Of a stretch of DNA of 64,000 nucleotides, positions 46,276-55,341 are shown piece after piece. The DNA is taken from NCBI GenBank assembly GCA_902540275.1, contig CACBMB010000002.1:87341-151340 (forward strand), given 5' to 3'. The notes under the pieces are model-generated. The model saw nothing but the letters and a program-made list of their open reading frames with translations. It ran no database searches and was not told the DNA's origin. Each line of letters opens with the position of its first letter. Within the stretch, counting starts at the first letter, position 1. The stretch comes from an uncultured Pelagibacteraceae bacterium. Lineage in GTDB: Bacteria > Pseudomonadota > Alphaproteobacteria > Pelagibacterales > Pelagibacteraceae. The translations under genes were made by a program, and so were the position numbers.

Positions 46276-47596
46276 GTGCTTTACCCATGATTTTATCAGG
46301 TAACCATGTAACAATTTCAGGAAAAATACATAGAATTAAAATAGCCAATGCCATAATTATCATGAAAGGAATAGATCCTTTTAAAATTTCTGACAAACTC
46401 ACGTCGGGTGTAATTCCCTTTATAATATAAAGATTTAATCCTACAGGAGGAGTTATTAGTCCTATTTCCATATTGATAGTGAATACTATTGCAAACCAAT
46501 AAGGATCAAATCCTAAAGTAGTTATTACAGGCAATAATATTGCAGAGGTCATAACAATCACAGCAACCGGAGGTAAAAAAAAACCAGCTATCAAAAGAAA
46601 TATATTAATTAAAATAAATACAACCCACTTATTTGAACTTAACTCAACCATACTTTGAGCTAAAGACTGAGTTACATAAAGTTGTGAAAGAGTGAATGCA
46701 AAAAGATAAGAAGCTGCAATAATAAACATTATCATTACACTTTCTTTCATTGATACTTTAACAATATTCCAAATCTTTTTTGGCTGATAAATTTTATAAA
46801 CAACAGCTATTAAAACAAAAACTAAGAACGCCCCAACTCCAGATGCTTCTGAAGGAGTTGCAACCCCACCATACAAAACATACAAGACACCAGCAATAAT
46901 TGCTAAGAATGGAAGAATTCTGGGTAATACTTCAAGTTTTTCTTTTAATGTTGGCTTTACTCTATTTCTTAAAGCTTTTGAAGCGTCTTTATCTATAAAA
47001 TAACTATGGATAAGTGCCCAAATTGCAAACATACCTGCCAACATGAAACCTGGTATCAATCCACATAAAAATAATCTACCAATTGATGTTCCAGTTGCGA
47101 TTCCATAAACAATTAAAACAATACTAGGAGGAATTAAAACTCCTAAAGTCCCACCAGCTGCAATAGTTCCAGTAGCTATTTGATCTGAATACCCCCTTTT
47201 TCTCATTTCGGGTATTCCCATAGTTCCAATAGCTGCACAAGTTGCAGGACTTGATCCACTTAATGCAGCAAAAATTGAGCATGCTCCTATATTAGAAATA
47301 ACTAGTCCCCCTGGTACTCTCCAAAGCCATCTATCTAATCCTATGTATAAATCTTTACCTGCAGGAGAATTGGCAACTGCCATTCCCATTAAAATAAACA
47401 TAGGTATCGAGAGCAAAACAAATGAATTTAACCCAGCAAAGAATGTTTCAGCAAAAACATCAAGCATTTGAAAGCCCTCAAATGATACTAAAAGAACAAT
47501 CGATACAAAGCTCAAACCAAAAGCAATTGGAATTCCAGAAAAAAGTACTAGTAAAGTAAAAACTGCTACAATTAAAGCTATTATCAATGGGTCCAT
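46265..47596 (-). CDS. dctM: TRAP transporter large permease, DctM family
   Basis: This 443-residue inner-membrane protein has about twelve segments and the TRAP-M signatures GIPIAFGLSFVS, FILMGMAVANSPAG, and ATCAAIGTMGIPEM. It forms the transport channel for the dctP/dctQ system and uses an ion gradient. It overlaps dctQ by one base (TAATG) and dusA by 11 bp. Its substrate is set by the binding protein at 48141-49151 and is unknown. Confidence 0.94.
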   Translation of the reverse strand: MDPLIIALIVAVFTLLVLFSGIPIAFGLSFVSIVLLVSFEGFQMLDVFAETFFAGLNSFVLLSIPMFILMGMAVANSPAGKDLYIGLDRWLWRVPGGLVISNIGACSIFAALSGSSPATCAAIGTMGIPEMRKRGYSDQIATGTIAAGGTLGVLIPPSIVLIVYGIATGTSIGRLFLCGLIPGFMLAGMFAIWALIHSYFIDKDASKALRNRVKPTLKEKLEVLPRILPFLAIIAGVLYVLYGGVATPSEASGVGAFLVFVLIAVVYKIYQPKKIWNIVKVSMKESVMIMFIIAASYLFAFTLSQLYVTQSLAQSMVELSSNKWVVFILINIFLLIAGFFLPPVAVIVMTSAILLPVITTLGFDPYWFAIVFTINMEIGLITPPVGLNLYIIKGITPDVSLSEILKGSIPFMIIMALAILILCIFPEIVTWLPDKIMGKALGY

Positions 47597-48090
47597 TAAT
47601 TATAATCCTCATCATCAGTGAGTTTTATTATTTCAGCTATATATTGAAGTATCATTAGTATAGCACCTAAAGCCATTGAAGAATATGGTATCCATAAAGG
47701 TGGATCCCAAACAGTTCCTGTTGAATAATTTTTTGTAAATGCTTCCTCAACCATTAAAAATCCAAAATAAAATAAAATTAGGAAAAAGAATAGACTTAAT
47801 AAGGAAGTAAATATTTTTAATCGAATTATATTTTTTTTAGATAAAAAATCATAAATCCATTCCATGCTAACATGAGCTTTTTCACTAAGAACATATACAC
47901 TTCCTATAAAAGTTGATGCAACTAATAACATTGTTACTAGTTCTGTTTGCCATGTAATTGCTCTTTGAAAAAAATATCTTTCAAAAACTAACTCTACAAT
48001 CACTAAGATTGATAAGAGTAAAGCTAATACTGCAAAAGCACCACAGGCTTTAGCTATAAAGTCACAAAATTCTAGATATTTTTTTTTCAT
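47596..48090 (-). CDS. dctQ: TRAP transporter small permease, DctQ family
   Basis: This 164-residue protein has four membrane segments, with the family's ITWQTELVTMLLVASTFIGSVYVL block near 40-63 (named by position because of length) and an acidic C-terminus. It pairs with DctM. Its start codon at 48090 is preceded by the hairpin at 48096-48126, whose stem contains the only Shine-Dalgarno-like AGGGG, so translation is probably limited. Confidence 0.92.
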   Translation of the reverse strand: MKKKYLEFCDFIAKACGAFAVLALLLSILVIVELVFERYFFQRAITWQTELVTMLLVASTFIGSVYVLSEKAHVSMEWIYDFLSKKNIIRLKIFTSLLSLFFFLILFYFGFLMVEEAFTKNYSTGTVWDPPLWIPYSSMALGAILMILQYIAEIIKLTDDEDYN

Positions 48091-48095
48091 AAAAA

Positions 48096-48126
48096 AACCC
48101 CTATTTAATAAGAATAAATAGGGGTT
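48096..48126 (-). terminator. Hairpin between dctP and dctQ, terminator or ribosome-site lock
   Basis: A perfect 12-bp stem (AACCCCTATTTA with TAAATAGGGGTT, 7-base loop) is followed on the minus strand by a run of T reaching the dctQ ATG. The AGGGG inside the stem (48098-48102) lies 7 bases before that ATG and is the only ribosome-binding motif. The structure could stop most transcripts after dctP and also hide the dctQ ribosome site, giving more binding protein than permease. Confidence 0.8.
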
Positions 48127-48140
48127 CTTTATATATTATT

Positions 48141-49151
48141 TTATTTAACTGCTAAAGCCATTTCCATCAGCTTATCGCCACCTGGAACTTTATCAGCAAA
48201 TGCTTTGTGAGATGATTTTTTTGCTATCTCTACCCACGCAGCATGATCTTTTTCGTTCATGTATACTAATTTAACACCTGCAGCTTTATAAGCTTCTTCA
48301 AACTTTTTATCTAAGTTTTCCACTTGAGCTGTCATGTATTTTTCAGCAACTTTTCCAGCTTTCATCAAAGCTTTTTGTTGCTTAGAATTTAAAGCATCAA
48401 AAGACTTTTTAGACATAAGAATTGGTTCATACATAAACCATAATCCAAATTTTCCGGGAGGCGTTGCACATGAAACTTGTTCATAAATTTTATAACTCAC
48501 AAAACTTCCTGAACTAGTATTAGCACCAGTCAATACACCTGTTTGTAAACCAGTATAAATTTCAGATGATGGCATACTTTGTATACCGGCTCCAGCAGCT
48601 TCTAACATTTGGTTAAATGCTTTACCAGCAGCTCTCATTACCTGTCCTTTTGCATCGCTAGGATTTTTAATACATTTTGTTTTTGAAGCAAAACCACCAC
48701 CTAACCAAGCATCAGATAAAACTACAACACCAGCATCATTAATGATTTTTTTAATTTCAGTCATCATTGGACCTTTATTAAATCTTAATGCATGGTCATG
48801 ATTTTTTACTGTTCCAGGCATTAAAGTTGCATCAAATTCAGGGTGGAATTTAGAAGCATATGCTAATGGAAAAGCGGAAATATCTAACTGACCAGTTGTC
48901 ATTGGTTTCCACTGTTCCTTTGGTTTATATAATGATTTAGCTGGATAAATTCTGATATCTATACCAACATTCGCTTTTTTAACCTCGTCTGCAATGATTT
49001 GAACCATTTCGTGACGTGGGTCAAATGATCCATCAGCTCTTGGTGTACCAGGCCATTGGTGACTCGCTTTTAGTGTAACCGCATAAGCAGAACCAATAGT
49101 GGTAAAAACAAAAACTAATGAAGTTAAATATAATGATATTTTTTTAAACAT
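48141..49151 (-). CDS. dctP: TRAP transporter substrate-binding protein, DctP family
   Basis: This 336-residue periplasmic protein has a signal peptide (hydrophobic core near 8-22, cleavage probably after AYA at about 24) and the DctP core. Visible features are YPAKSLYKPKEQWKPM, GQLDISAFPLAYAS and the MRAAGKAFNQML region that binds the ligand carboxylate through arginine. It defines the substrate, an organic acid or similar, not identifiable here. It has a GAGAGGG ribosome site and a clear promoter. Confidence 0.93.
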   Translation of the reverse strand: MFKKISLYLTSLVFVFTTIGSAYAVTLKASHQWPGTPRADGSFDPRHEMVQIIADEVKKANVGIDIRIYPAKSLYKPKEQWKPMTTGQLDISAFPLAYASKFHPEFDATLMPGTVKNHDHALRFNKGPMMTEIKKIINDAGVVVLSDAWLGGGFASKTKCIKNPSDAKGQVMRAAGKAFNQMLEAAGAGIQSMPSSEIYTGLQTGVLTGANTSSGSFVSYKIYEQVSCATPPGKFGLWFMYEPILMSKKSFDALNSKQQKALMKAGKVAEKYMTAQVENLDKKFEEAYKAAGVKLVYMNEKDHAAWVEIAKKSSHKAFADKVPGGDKLMEMALAVK

Positions 49152-49185
49152 TATTTTTCCCTCTCTTGTTATTTTTTATAATTCA

Positions 49186-49214
49186 ATTAAAATGAACTTA
49201 TTAATAAGAGTCAA
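49186..49214 (-). promoter_or_regulatory. Promoter of dctPQM with palindrome in the spacer
   Basis: TTGACT (49209-49214), a 17-base spacer and TTTAAT (49186-49191) form a good sigma-70 promoter on the minus strand, 35 bases before the dctP start codon. The spacer contains a perfect 12-bp palindrome CTTATTAATAAG (49197-49208), a good position for a repressor. The palindrome is AT-rich, so chance remains possible. Confidence 0.65.
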
Positions 49215-49245
49215 GTCGATAAAAAATCATGTAAAATGAATTGAT

Positions 49246-50391
49246 ATGGATGGACCGTTAAAAAACCTACTGGTAGTTGATTTAACAAGAGTATTAGTAG
49301 GTCCTTACTGCACTATGATATTATCAGATTTAGGAGCTAGAATAATTAAAGTCGAAGCTCCAGAAATTGGAGATGACTCAAGAAAATTTGGACCATTTAT
49401 AAAAAATTACTCTGCATATTTTATGTCTCTAAATAGAGGAAAAGAAAGTATTGCCCTTAATTTAAAAAATGAAGAAGACAAAAAAATTTTTGAAAAAATT
49501 TTATCCAAAGCAGATATTTTAGTTGAAAACTTTAAACCTGGAACTTTAGAAAAATGGGGGTTTGGATGGAAAGATGTTAATAAAAAATATCCAAAACTAA
49601 TTTATGCTTCTGCTTCAGGTTTTGGTCAAACAGGTCCACTTAAAGAATTGCCAGCTTACGATATGGTTGTTCAAGGTATGGGAGGTTTAATGAGTGTTAC
49701 AGGTCAACCCAATTCTGAACCTACTAGAGTTGGAACATCTATTGGAGATATCACTGCTGGGCTTTTTACTGCCATAGGTATTAATGCAGCTTTATATGAT
49801 AGACAAAAAACTGGGAAAGGAATGTTCATAGACGTTTCGATGCTTGATTGTCAAATAGCTATCTTAGAAAACGCCATAGCGCGTTATCTATCTAATAATG
49901 AAATTCCAAAACCAATGGGATCAAGACATCCATCGATTGCACCTTTTGAAGCTTTTAAAACTCAAGATAGTTACATAATAATTGCGGCTGGAAATGATAA
50001 ACTTTTTGAAAAACTTTGTAGTCTTCTAAAAATCTCAAAGATTAGTAAAGATCCAAAATTTTTAAACAACTCATCAAGAGCAAAGAATATGGATGAGCTA
50101 AAAAAAATTTTAGAGGAAAAATTATCAAGTAAAAAAACAAGTGATTGGGTTAGTGAAATGGAAAAAGATAAAATTCCATGTGGACCAATTTTCAATATTA
50201 AAGAGGCTGTTGAAAACCCTCAAATAGAGTCAAGAAACATGATTGTTAAAGCGTTTCACAAAGTTGTTGGAGACTTTAAACTGGCTGGGAACCCAATTAA
50301 AATGTCTTCTTATAAAGATGAAAAAAAAAGAGGTGAGATACCTGATCTAGATGAACACCGACAAAAAATAATAAAGGAATTTTGTAATTAA
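49246..50391 (+). CDS. Class III CoA-transferase (CaiB/BaiF family)
   Basis: This 381-residue protein moves CoA between carboxylic acids. It has the family opening LLVVDLTRVLVGPYCTMILSDLGARIIKVE (near 8-37, positions only), NRGKESIALN, and the catalytic Asp in MLDCQIAIL near 203. The substrate pair is not determined. It is divergent from dctP with about 94 bp between, so it may process the acid imported by that TRAP system. This is an inference from position alone. Confidence 0.9.
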   Translation: MDGPLKNLLVVDLTRVLVGPYCTMILSDLGARIIKVEAPEIGDDSRKFGPFIKNYSAYFMSLNRGKESIALNLKNEEDKKIFEKILSKADILVENFKPGTLEKWGFGWKDVNKKYPKLIYASASGFGQTGPLKELPAYDMVVQGMGGLMSVTGQPNSEPTRVGTSIGDITAGLFTAIGINAALYDRQKTGKGMFIDVSMLDCQIAILENAIARYLSNNEIPKPMGSRHPSIAPFEAFKTQDSYIIIAAGNDKLFEKLCSLLKISKISKDPKFLNNSSRAKNMDELKKILEEKLSSKKTSDWVSEMEKDKIPCGPIFNIKEAVENPQIESRNMIVKAFHKVVGDFKLAGNPIKMSSYKDEKKRGEIPDLDEHRQKIIKEFCN

Positions 50392-50397
50392 TTGATC

Positions 50398-50925
50398 TTA
50401 AGAATTTGAGCTACCTGTTTCGTCTGCTGCTTGATCCTCACTCTCAGAGACTTGATCCAAAGAAACGTCTCCCTGATCTTTTTCAGCCTCTTCAGATAAA
50501 GGATCTTCTGACAATTCTAGCTTGGCTGTTTCAGACAATTCAGCTAAATCTTCTTTTGAAACTTGAATTTTTTCAGGATTTTTTCTAGCTCTCTTTGATG
50601 GTAAAATAGGTGTTCCACTTTTTGAAATCTCTCCTTTATAAAGACTTTCGAAATCATCTCCTATGTCTTCATCAGCTTCAACACCTTCATCAACCTGTTC
50701 CACATGCTTTCTTAATTTATAAACCGCACTCTCAGTTAATTCTTGGACTTTTATATTTTCTTCAGCTATCTCTCTCAATGCGATAACAGTATTTTTATCA
50801 TTATCTTTATCTAAAGTTGGTTCAATTCCTGAGTTTAATTGTGTAGCTCTTTCTTTTGCAACTAAAACTAATTCATAAGGACTTTCAACTTTATCGATAC
50901 AATCTTCTACTGTAACTCTAGCCAT
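50398..50925 (-). CDS. rpoZ: RNA polymerase omega subunit with long acidic tail
   Basis: Residues 1-80 carry the omega fold: [23 protein letters not shown], a short spacing, then RATQLN and [11 protein letters not shown]. The protein is 175 residues, about 50-90 longer than usual, because of a low-complexity acidic, serine-rich tail ([22 protein letters not shown]). Omega helps assemble the polymerase. The tail has no known role and is likely disordered. It has no close spoT or gmk partner in the window, unlike many proteobacteria. Confidence 0.9.
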   Translation of the reverse strand: MARVTVEDCIDKVESPYELVLVAKERATQLNSGIEPTLDKDNDKNTVIALREIAEENIKVQELTESAVYKLRKHVEQVDEGVEADEDIGDDFESLYKGEISKSGTPILPSKRARKNPEKIQVSKEDLAELSETAKLELSEDPLSEEAEKDQGDVSLDQVSESEDQAADETGSSNS

Positions 50926-50968
50926 GCGGAGTATCTACACAGTGAGTTAAATAAAATCAAGGAGATTT

Positions 50969-52177
50969 TTAAGTATATTGGGGATTTAGCTTATTTCTCA
51001 CAAAAAATAAAAGGAATAAAGAGATAAAAATATAGATAAATGAAACTAATGCAATTTGTTCAATAGAAAAACCTCTATCAATCAAAAATCCAAATAAAGC
51101 AGTTCCAAAAGCGGTAGAAAAAACCATTAAAGCAGTGGTTAAAGCTTTAATTGATCCAATAAATTTTACACCATAAATTTCAGCCCATGTTGATGAACCT
51201 AAAACATTGGCAAGACCATTGGAAACACCAATTAAACCAAGAAAAATAAAAGATGTAATTTGATTATCGAAGTAAAATAAAACTAATGTAGAAAACAGCA
51301 AAGGTATATTCATAAAAATTAAAAGTTTTCTACTAGTAAATTTATCAATTAAAAATCCAGATCCTAATAAAGTTACAACAGATAATATTGAATAAACCAT
51401 AAATGATTGAGCAATGACAAAGGAACCCCACTCTTTAGCTTCAGTGATAAAAGATTGATAAACAAATACACCTGTTGCAATCCATGGCATTGCTAACATA
51501 TTTAAACAAACTATATAAAATCTGTAATCTTTTAAAACTTCAATTCTTTTCCATTGTTTGATTTCTTTTATTTCAGAGTCATTTGAGCCTACTTGTTCTC
51601 TAGTATCAAAATCTAATTTTTTGATTAAAAAAAATGATGCTAATGGTAAAAAAATCAAAATCAAAATTGATATTGATATCCAAATATTTTGCCAGGCAGT
51701 GATTGTTAGTAAATAAACAATTAATACAGGTAAAATAAATTCTGCTGTTGAAAGACCAAACCATCCAGCGCTTAGAGCTTTGCCTCTTGATTTAGTAAAA
51801 TATCTTGTAATAGTTGTTGTTGCTGTATGGGACATCAGTCCTTGCCCAGAAAATCTCATTAAAAAAACAGCAATAAATAAAAAAGCTATGGATGATATTT
51901 TTGAAAAGAAGAAACAAGAAAAAGATAGAAGTAAAGTTACATAGAAAGCAAATTTAAAGATATTAATATCATCAATTTTTTTTCCAACCCAAATTAAAAG
52001 AAGGCTGCTTAGCAAAGTTGCTGAGGCATATATTGAGCCAAATTGTCCATGAGTAATCGAAAGTGTTTCTCTTATGCTAGAATTAAATAAACCAAGAAAA
52101 AAACTCTGTCCAAAACTAGAAAAAAATGTAAAAATAAAACCAAATATAATTACTTTTAAACTTAAACTACTAAACAT
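50969..52177 (-). CDS. Major facilitator superfamily transporter
   Basis: This 402-residue inner-membrane protein has twelve predicted segments and the between-segment motif GKKIDD after segment 2 (a weak form of G-x-L-x-D-[RK]) and RFSGQGLMSHT in segment 4. It resembles the MFS group often called oxalate/formate-like or MCT-type, but the substrate cannot be named. It is divergent from the dehydrogenase gene with an 8-bp gap. Its product may export or import a small organic acid. Confidence 0.85.
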   Translation of the reverse strand: MFSSLSLKVIIFGFIFTFFSSFGQSFFLGLFNSSIRETLSITHGQFGSIYASATLLSSLLLIWVGKKIDDINIFKFAFYVTLLLSFSCFFFSKISSIAFLFIAVFLMRFSGQGLMSHTATTTITRYFTKSRGKALSAGWFGLSTAEFILPVLIVYLLTITAWQNIWISISILILIFLPLASFFLIKKLDFDTREQVGSNDSEIKEIKQWKRIEVLKDYRFYIVCLNMLAMPWIATGVFVYQSFITEAKEWGSFVIAQSFMVYSILSVVTLLGSGFLIDKFTSRKLLIFMNIPLLFSTLVLFYFDNQITSFIFLGLIGVSNGLANVLGSSTWAEIYGVKFIGSIKALTTALMVFSTAFGTALFGFLIDRGFSIEQIALVSFIYIFISLFLLFFVRNKLNPQYT

Positions 52178-52185
52178 AAAAAATT

Positions 52186-53055
52186 ATGAGTTGTAATGTT
52201 GCTTTCATAGGTCTTGGTGTCATGGGTTATCCAATGGCTGGTTATATATCAAAAGGTGGCCACAATGTAACTGTTTTTAACAGAACAAAATCAAAAGCAG
52301 AAAAATGGATTAAAGAATATAAAGGTAAAATGGCAGAAACTCCTGCTGAAGCTGCAAAAGATGCAGAGTATATCTTTACATGTGTTGGAAACGACAATGA
52401 CTTAAGAGAAGTAACATTTGGTGACAATGGTACATTTAAAACTATTAAAAAAGGTGCAATCTATATTGATAACACCACAGCATCAGCAACAATTGCTAGA
52501 AAAATTTATGACCATGCAAAGAAAAATGGATTTGGTGCTCTAGATGCTCCAGTGTCTGGTGGACAAGCTGGTGCAGAAAATGGTGCCTTAACAGTAATGA
52601 TTGGTGGTGATCAAGCTGACTTTGATAAAGCAAAAGATAAAATTGATTGTTATAGCAAAAAAATGAAACTACTTGGTAAAGCTGGTTGTGGACAATTAGC
52701 TAAAATGGTTAATCAAATTTGTATAGCAGGACTTGTTCAAGGATTGTCTGAAGGAATTAACTTTGGAATGAAGGCTGGGCTAAATATGGAAGATGTTATT
52801 GAAGTAATTTCAAAAGGTGCTGCTCAATCTTGGCAAATGGAAAATAGATACAAAACAATGATTGATGATAAATTTGATTTTGGTTTTGCAGTTGATTGGA
52901 TGAGAAAAGATTTAAAGATTGCAATGGATGAAGCTAAAAACAATGGCTCATTATTACCTGTAACAGAACTTGTTGATAAATTTTATGGAGAAGTTCAAGG
53001 TTTAGGTGGAAATCGATGGGACACTTCAAGTTTAATTAAAAGATTTAGAAAGTAA
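52186..53055 (+). CDS. Beta-hydroxyacid dehydrogenase (3-hydroxyisobutyrate/tartronate-semialdehyde type)
   Basis: This 289-residue NAD(P) enzyme has FIGLGVMGYPMAGYI (8-22) for the cofactor, DAPVSGGQAGAENG (near 120-133) for the substrate, and the catalytic lysine in GQLAKMVNQI (Lys173). Such enzymes oxidise 3-hydroxyisobutyrate, reduce tartronate semialdehyde, or handle similar acids. The start is 8 bp from the divergent MFS gene, so the two may share a metabolic role. It precedes the FMN protein by three bases. Confidence 0.93.
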   Translation: MSCNVAFIGLGVMGYPMAGYISKGGHNVTVFNRTKSKAEKWIKEYKGKMAETPAEAAKDAEYIFTCVGNDNDLREVTFGDNGTFKTIKKGAIYIDNTTASATIARKIYDHAKKNGFGALDAPVSGGQAGAENGALTVMIGGDQADFDKAKDKIDCYSKKMKLLGKAGCGQLAKMVNQICIAGLVQGLSEGINFGMKAGLNMEDVIEVISKGAAQSWQMENRYKTMIDDKFDFGFAVDWMRKDLKIAMDEAKNNGSLLPVTELVDKFYGEVQGLGGNRWDTSSLIKRFRK

Positions 53056-53058
53056 TGT

Positions 53059-53658
53059 ATGCAGCCAGCATACTATGAAAATTTAGAGGAAATTCAGAAT
53101 AAGTATTGGTCAATGCTAGATGATGCAGTGACCAATAGAGGTTCACCGTTTAGAATACCTGTCTTTATTTGTGCACACCAAGATGAAGTAGATGGTAGAA
53201 TTGTTGTTTTACGTAAATCAGATAGAGCAAATAATTTATTACAATTTCATACTGATTTAAGATCTCCAAAGGTGGATATTCTTAAAAAAAATAAGAATGC
53301 TTCTCTAGTTTTTTATGACAAAGAAGAAAAAATACAATTAAGAGTAAAAGTTGAATGTGAAGTTAATAATCAAAATTCCACAACAGAAGACTCTTGGAAA
53401 AAAACTCAGCATATAAGCAGACGATGTTATTTAACTGACAGTCCTCCAGGAACAGTATCAGAAAATCCAACCTCTGGAATGATATCTAAATTAGAAGATT
53501 TTGATTACACAATGGAACAAAGTGAAGATGGTTATAAAAACTTTACTGTTATTAAATGTCAAATTAAATCTATTGAATGGCTTTATCTTGCAGCCAAAGG
53601 ACATCGAAGAGCAAAATTTGATTTTCAATCTAATAAAAATAATTGGTTAGTTCCTTAA
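53059..53658 (+). CDS. Pyridoxamine-phosphate-oxidase-like FMN-binding protein
   Basis: This 199-residue split-barrel flavoprotein has RIVVLRKSDRANNLLQFHTDLRSPKV (near 47-72, given by position) and the NASLVFYDKEEKIQLRV strand, typical of the PNPOx-like superfamily, and ends with SIEWLYLAAKGHRRAKFDF. It lacks the full PdxH C-terminal signature, so it is probably not the vitamin B6 enzyme but a related flavin reductase or oxidase. It overlaps the next convergent gene by 4 bp. Confidence 0.85.
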   Translation: MQPAYYENLEEIQNKYWSMLDDAVTNRGSPFRIPVFICAHQDEVDGRIVVLRKSDRANNLLQFHTDLRSPKVDILKKNKNASLVFYDKEEKIQLRVKVECEVNNQNSTTEDSWKKTQHISRRCYLTDSPPGTVSENPTSGMISKLEDFDYTMEQSEDGYKNFTVIKCQIKSIEWLYLAAKGHRRAKFDFQSNKNNWLVP

Positions 53659-54251
53659 TCTTTAATTTTTCTTATAAGTAAGCTTGTCATAGCTTTTTTA
53701 TTACAAAATTTGTAATCATTATCTGCTAGTTTTTTACCATTAGTAGCATCAAACATTTTCCAATTATATTTTACACAACTTGTAGGTTTTTTGCCCAAAC
53801 TAAGTATCTTTAATTCTACAGTTCTAGATCTTCCACTATCTGTTACAGAAAATGATCTTGTTTCACCTTTTTTCCAAAAACCCAATGGAAATTTACAACC
53901 ATTTTTTATGTATTTAGCACCTGATCTTCTTTGATCGTACACTCTTCCCATACACTGACCATCGTTGGTAACTGTAAATAATTGCGTTTTCCTTACTCTG
54001 CCTTCTCTATTTTTTTGAGTCCTTTTGTAAACTTTAATGATTTCTTTTGTGAAAGGATTTTTCCAATCTTGAGGGCCTATAATTTTTTTTCTTCGCTTCT
54101 CGCCAAAAATTTTATCTGCTGGTGTATATTTAATTTCTGTATCATTCCTAATTTCTCCACCAGTAAATAATTCTAATGGAATAAATCTCTCGTTAGCCAC
54201 AGTAATATTTGGTAAAATTAAAAATATAAATGCTAATATAATTTTTTTCAT
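53655..54251 (-). CDS. Secreted protein of unknown function
   Basis: This 198-residue protein has a signal peptide (IILAFIFLILPNITVANE, cleavage probably after VAN near 20). The mature part is basic and includes two or three cysteines (GQCMGRVYDQRR, NGCKFPLGFWKKGE, TSCVKYNW) that could form a disulfide in the periplasm. I do not recognise a family. It lies 2 bp from the carbonic-anhydrase-like gene on the same strand and overlaps the FMN protein gene by 4 bp at its end. Confidence 0.65.
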   Translation of the reverse strand: MKKIILAFIFLILPNITVANERFIPLELFTGGEIRNDTEIKYTPADKIFGEKRRKKIIGPQDWKNPFTKEIIKVYKRTQKNREGRVRKTQLFTVTNDGQCMGRVYDQRRSGAKYIKNGCKFPLGFWKKGETRSFSVTDSGRSRTVELKILSLGKKPTSCVKYNWKMFDATNGKKLADNDYKFCNKKAMTSLLIRKIKD

Positions 54252-54253
54252 TT

Positions 54254-54766
54254 TTAAAATATTGATTTAGAATATTTTTTCCAGTTATCTTGATAATGCT
54301 TTGTGTTTTCAAATACAGCTTTTTTTTCTTCTTCTGTAACTTCTCTGATAACTTTTCCTGGTGAACCGATTACTAAAGAGTTATCCGGTATCTGTTTATT
54401 TTCTGTAATTAAAGCTTTTGCACCTATGATACAATTTTTTCCAATCTTAGCGTTATTAAGTATAACTGCCCCTATTCCAATTAGACTATTGTCTCCTATC
54501 GTACATCCATGAAGCATAACCATATGACCTACAGTTACATTTTTCCCAATTTTTAATGGGTAGCCTGGATCAGTATGCAAAACACTTCCATCTTGTACAT
54601 TTGATCCCTCACCAACATGAATATTTTCGATATCTCCTCTTAAGGTTGCATTGAACCAAATACTAGAATTCTTTTCTAAAGTAACATCACCTATAATGGT
54701 TGCATTAGGTGCTACCCAATTTTCGCCAGAGTTTTTTGGTTTTTTATCTTTTAAATCGTAAAACAT
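54254..54766 (-). CDS. Gamma carbonic anhydrase family protein
   Basis: This 170-residue left-handed beta-helix protein has the three zinc-ligand histidines His64, His81 and His86 in SVLHTDPGYP and VTVGHMVMLHGC, together with LRGDIENIHVGEGSNVQDG. That pattern is shared by gamma-class carbonic anhydrases and YrdA/PaaY-type proteins. Activity toward CO2 is uncertain, as some members are thioesterase-like. It is divergent from the redoxin gene with a 20-bp gap. Confidence 0.9.
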   Translation of the reverse strand: MFYDLKDKKPKNSGENWVAPNATIIGDVTLEKNSSIWFNATLRGDIENIHVGEGSNVQDGSVLHTDPGYPLKIGKNVTVGHMVMLHGCTIGDNSLIGIGAVILNNAKIGKNCIIGAKALITENKQIPDNSLVIGSPGKVIREVTEEEKKAVFENTKHYQDNWKKYSKSIF

Positions 54767-54786
54767 AATTTATATATTATTACATT

Positions 54787-55341
54787 ATGCCAATACAAAC
54801 TCCAATATGTGATTTCGGCCAAAAGGCACATGACTTTAAGCTTAAATCAACTGACAATAAAATAATTTCTCTAAATGATGTAAAAGGTGAAAATGGAACT
54901 TTAATAATGTTTATTTGCAATCACTGTCCTTATGTTAAGGCAGTTACAAAAGATATTGTTGAAGATTGTAAAAAATTAAAAGATTTAGGTATTAATTCAG
55001 TTGCTATATGTGCAAATGATGCTGAAAATTATCCTGAAGATTCATTTGAAAACATGATTTTATTTGCAAAAAAAAATCAATTTGATTTTCCTTATTTATT
55101 AGATGAAACACAAGAGATTGCTAGAACTTATGATGCAGTATGTACACCAGATTTCTTTGGTTACAATAAAGAATTAGAGCTTCAGTATAGAGGTAGATTA
55201 AGAGAGCTTAAAAATCTAGTGCCAGTAAGAGATGGTGACAGTGATTTATACAAAGCAATGAAACAAATTTCAGAAACTGGTAAAGGGCCAGAGCAACAAA
55301 CTCCAAGTGCCGGATGTAGTATTAAGTGGAAAAATAATTAA
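54787..55341 (+). CDS. Thioredoxin-like redoxin (CNHCPYV type)
   Basis: This 184-residue AhpC/TSA-thioredoxin fold protein has the active-site motif CNHCPYVK (near 46-53), in which the second cysteine pairs with the first as in thiol oxidoreductases. PIQTPICDFGQKAHDFKL is the usual opening of these small redoxins. There is no signal peptide, so it acts in the cytoplasm. Its stop overlaps the start of the glycosyltransferase gene by one base (TAATG). Confidence 0.85.
   Translation: MPIQTPICDFGQKAHDFKLKSTDNKIISLNDVKGENGTLIMFICNHCPYVKAVTKDIVEDCKKLKDLGINSVAICANDAENYPEDSFENMILFAKKNQFDFPYLLDETQEIARTYDAVCTPDFFGYNKELELQYRGRLRELKNLVPVRDGDSDLYKAMKQISETGKGPEQQTPSAGCSIKWKNN

Noticed and set aside
46276..46314. 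Longer start for dusA
   Set aside because: It would extend 39 bases deeper into dctM, and the added residues do not match the family.
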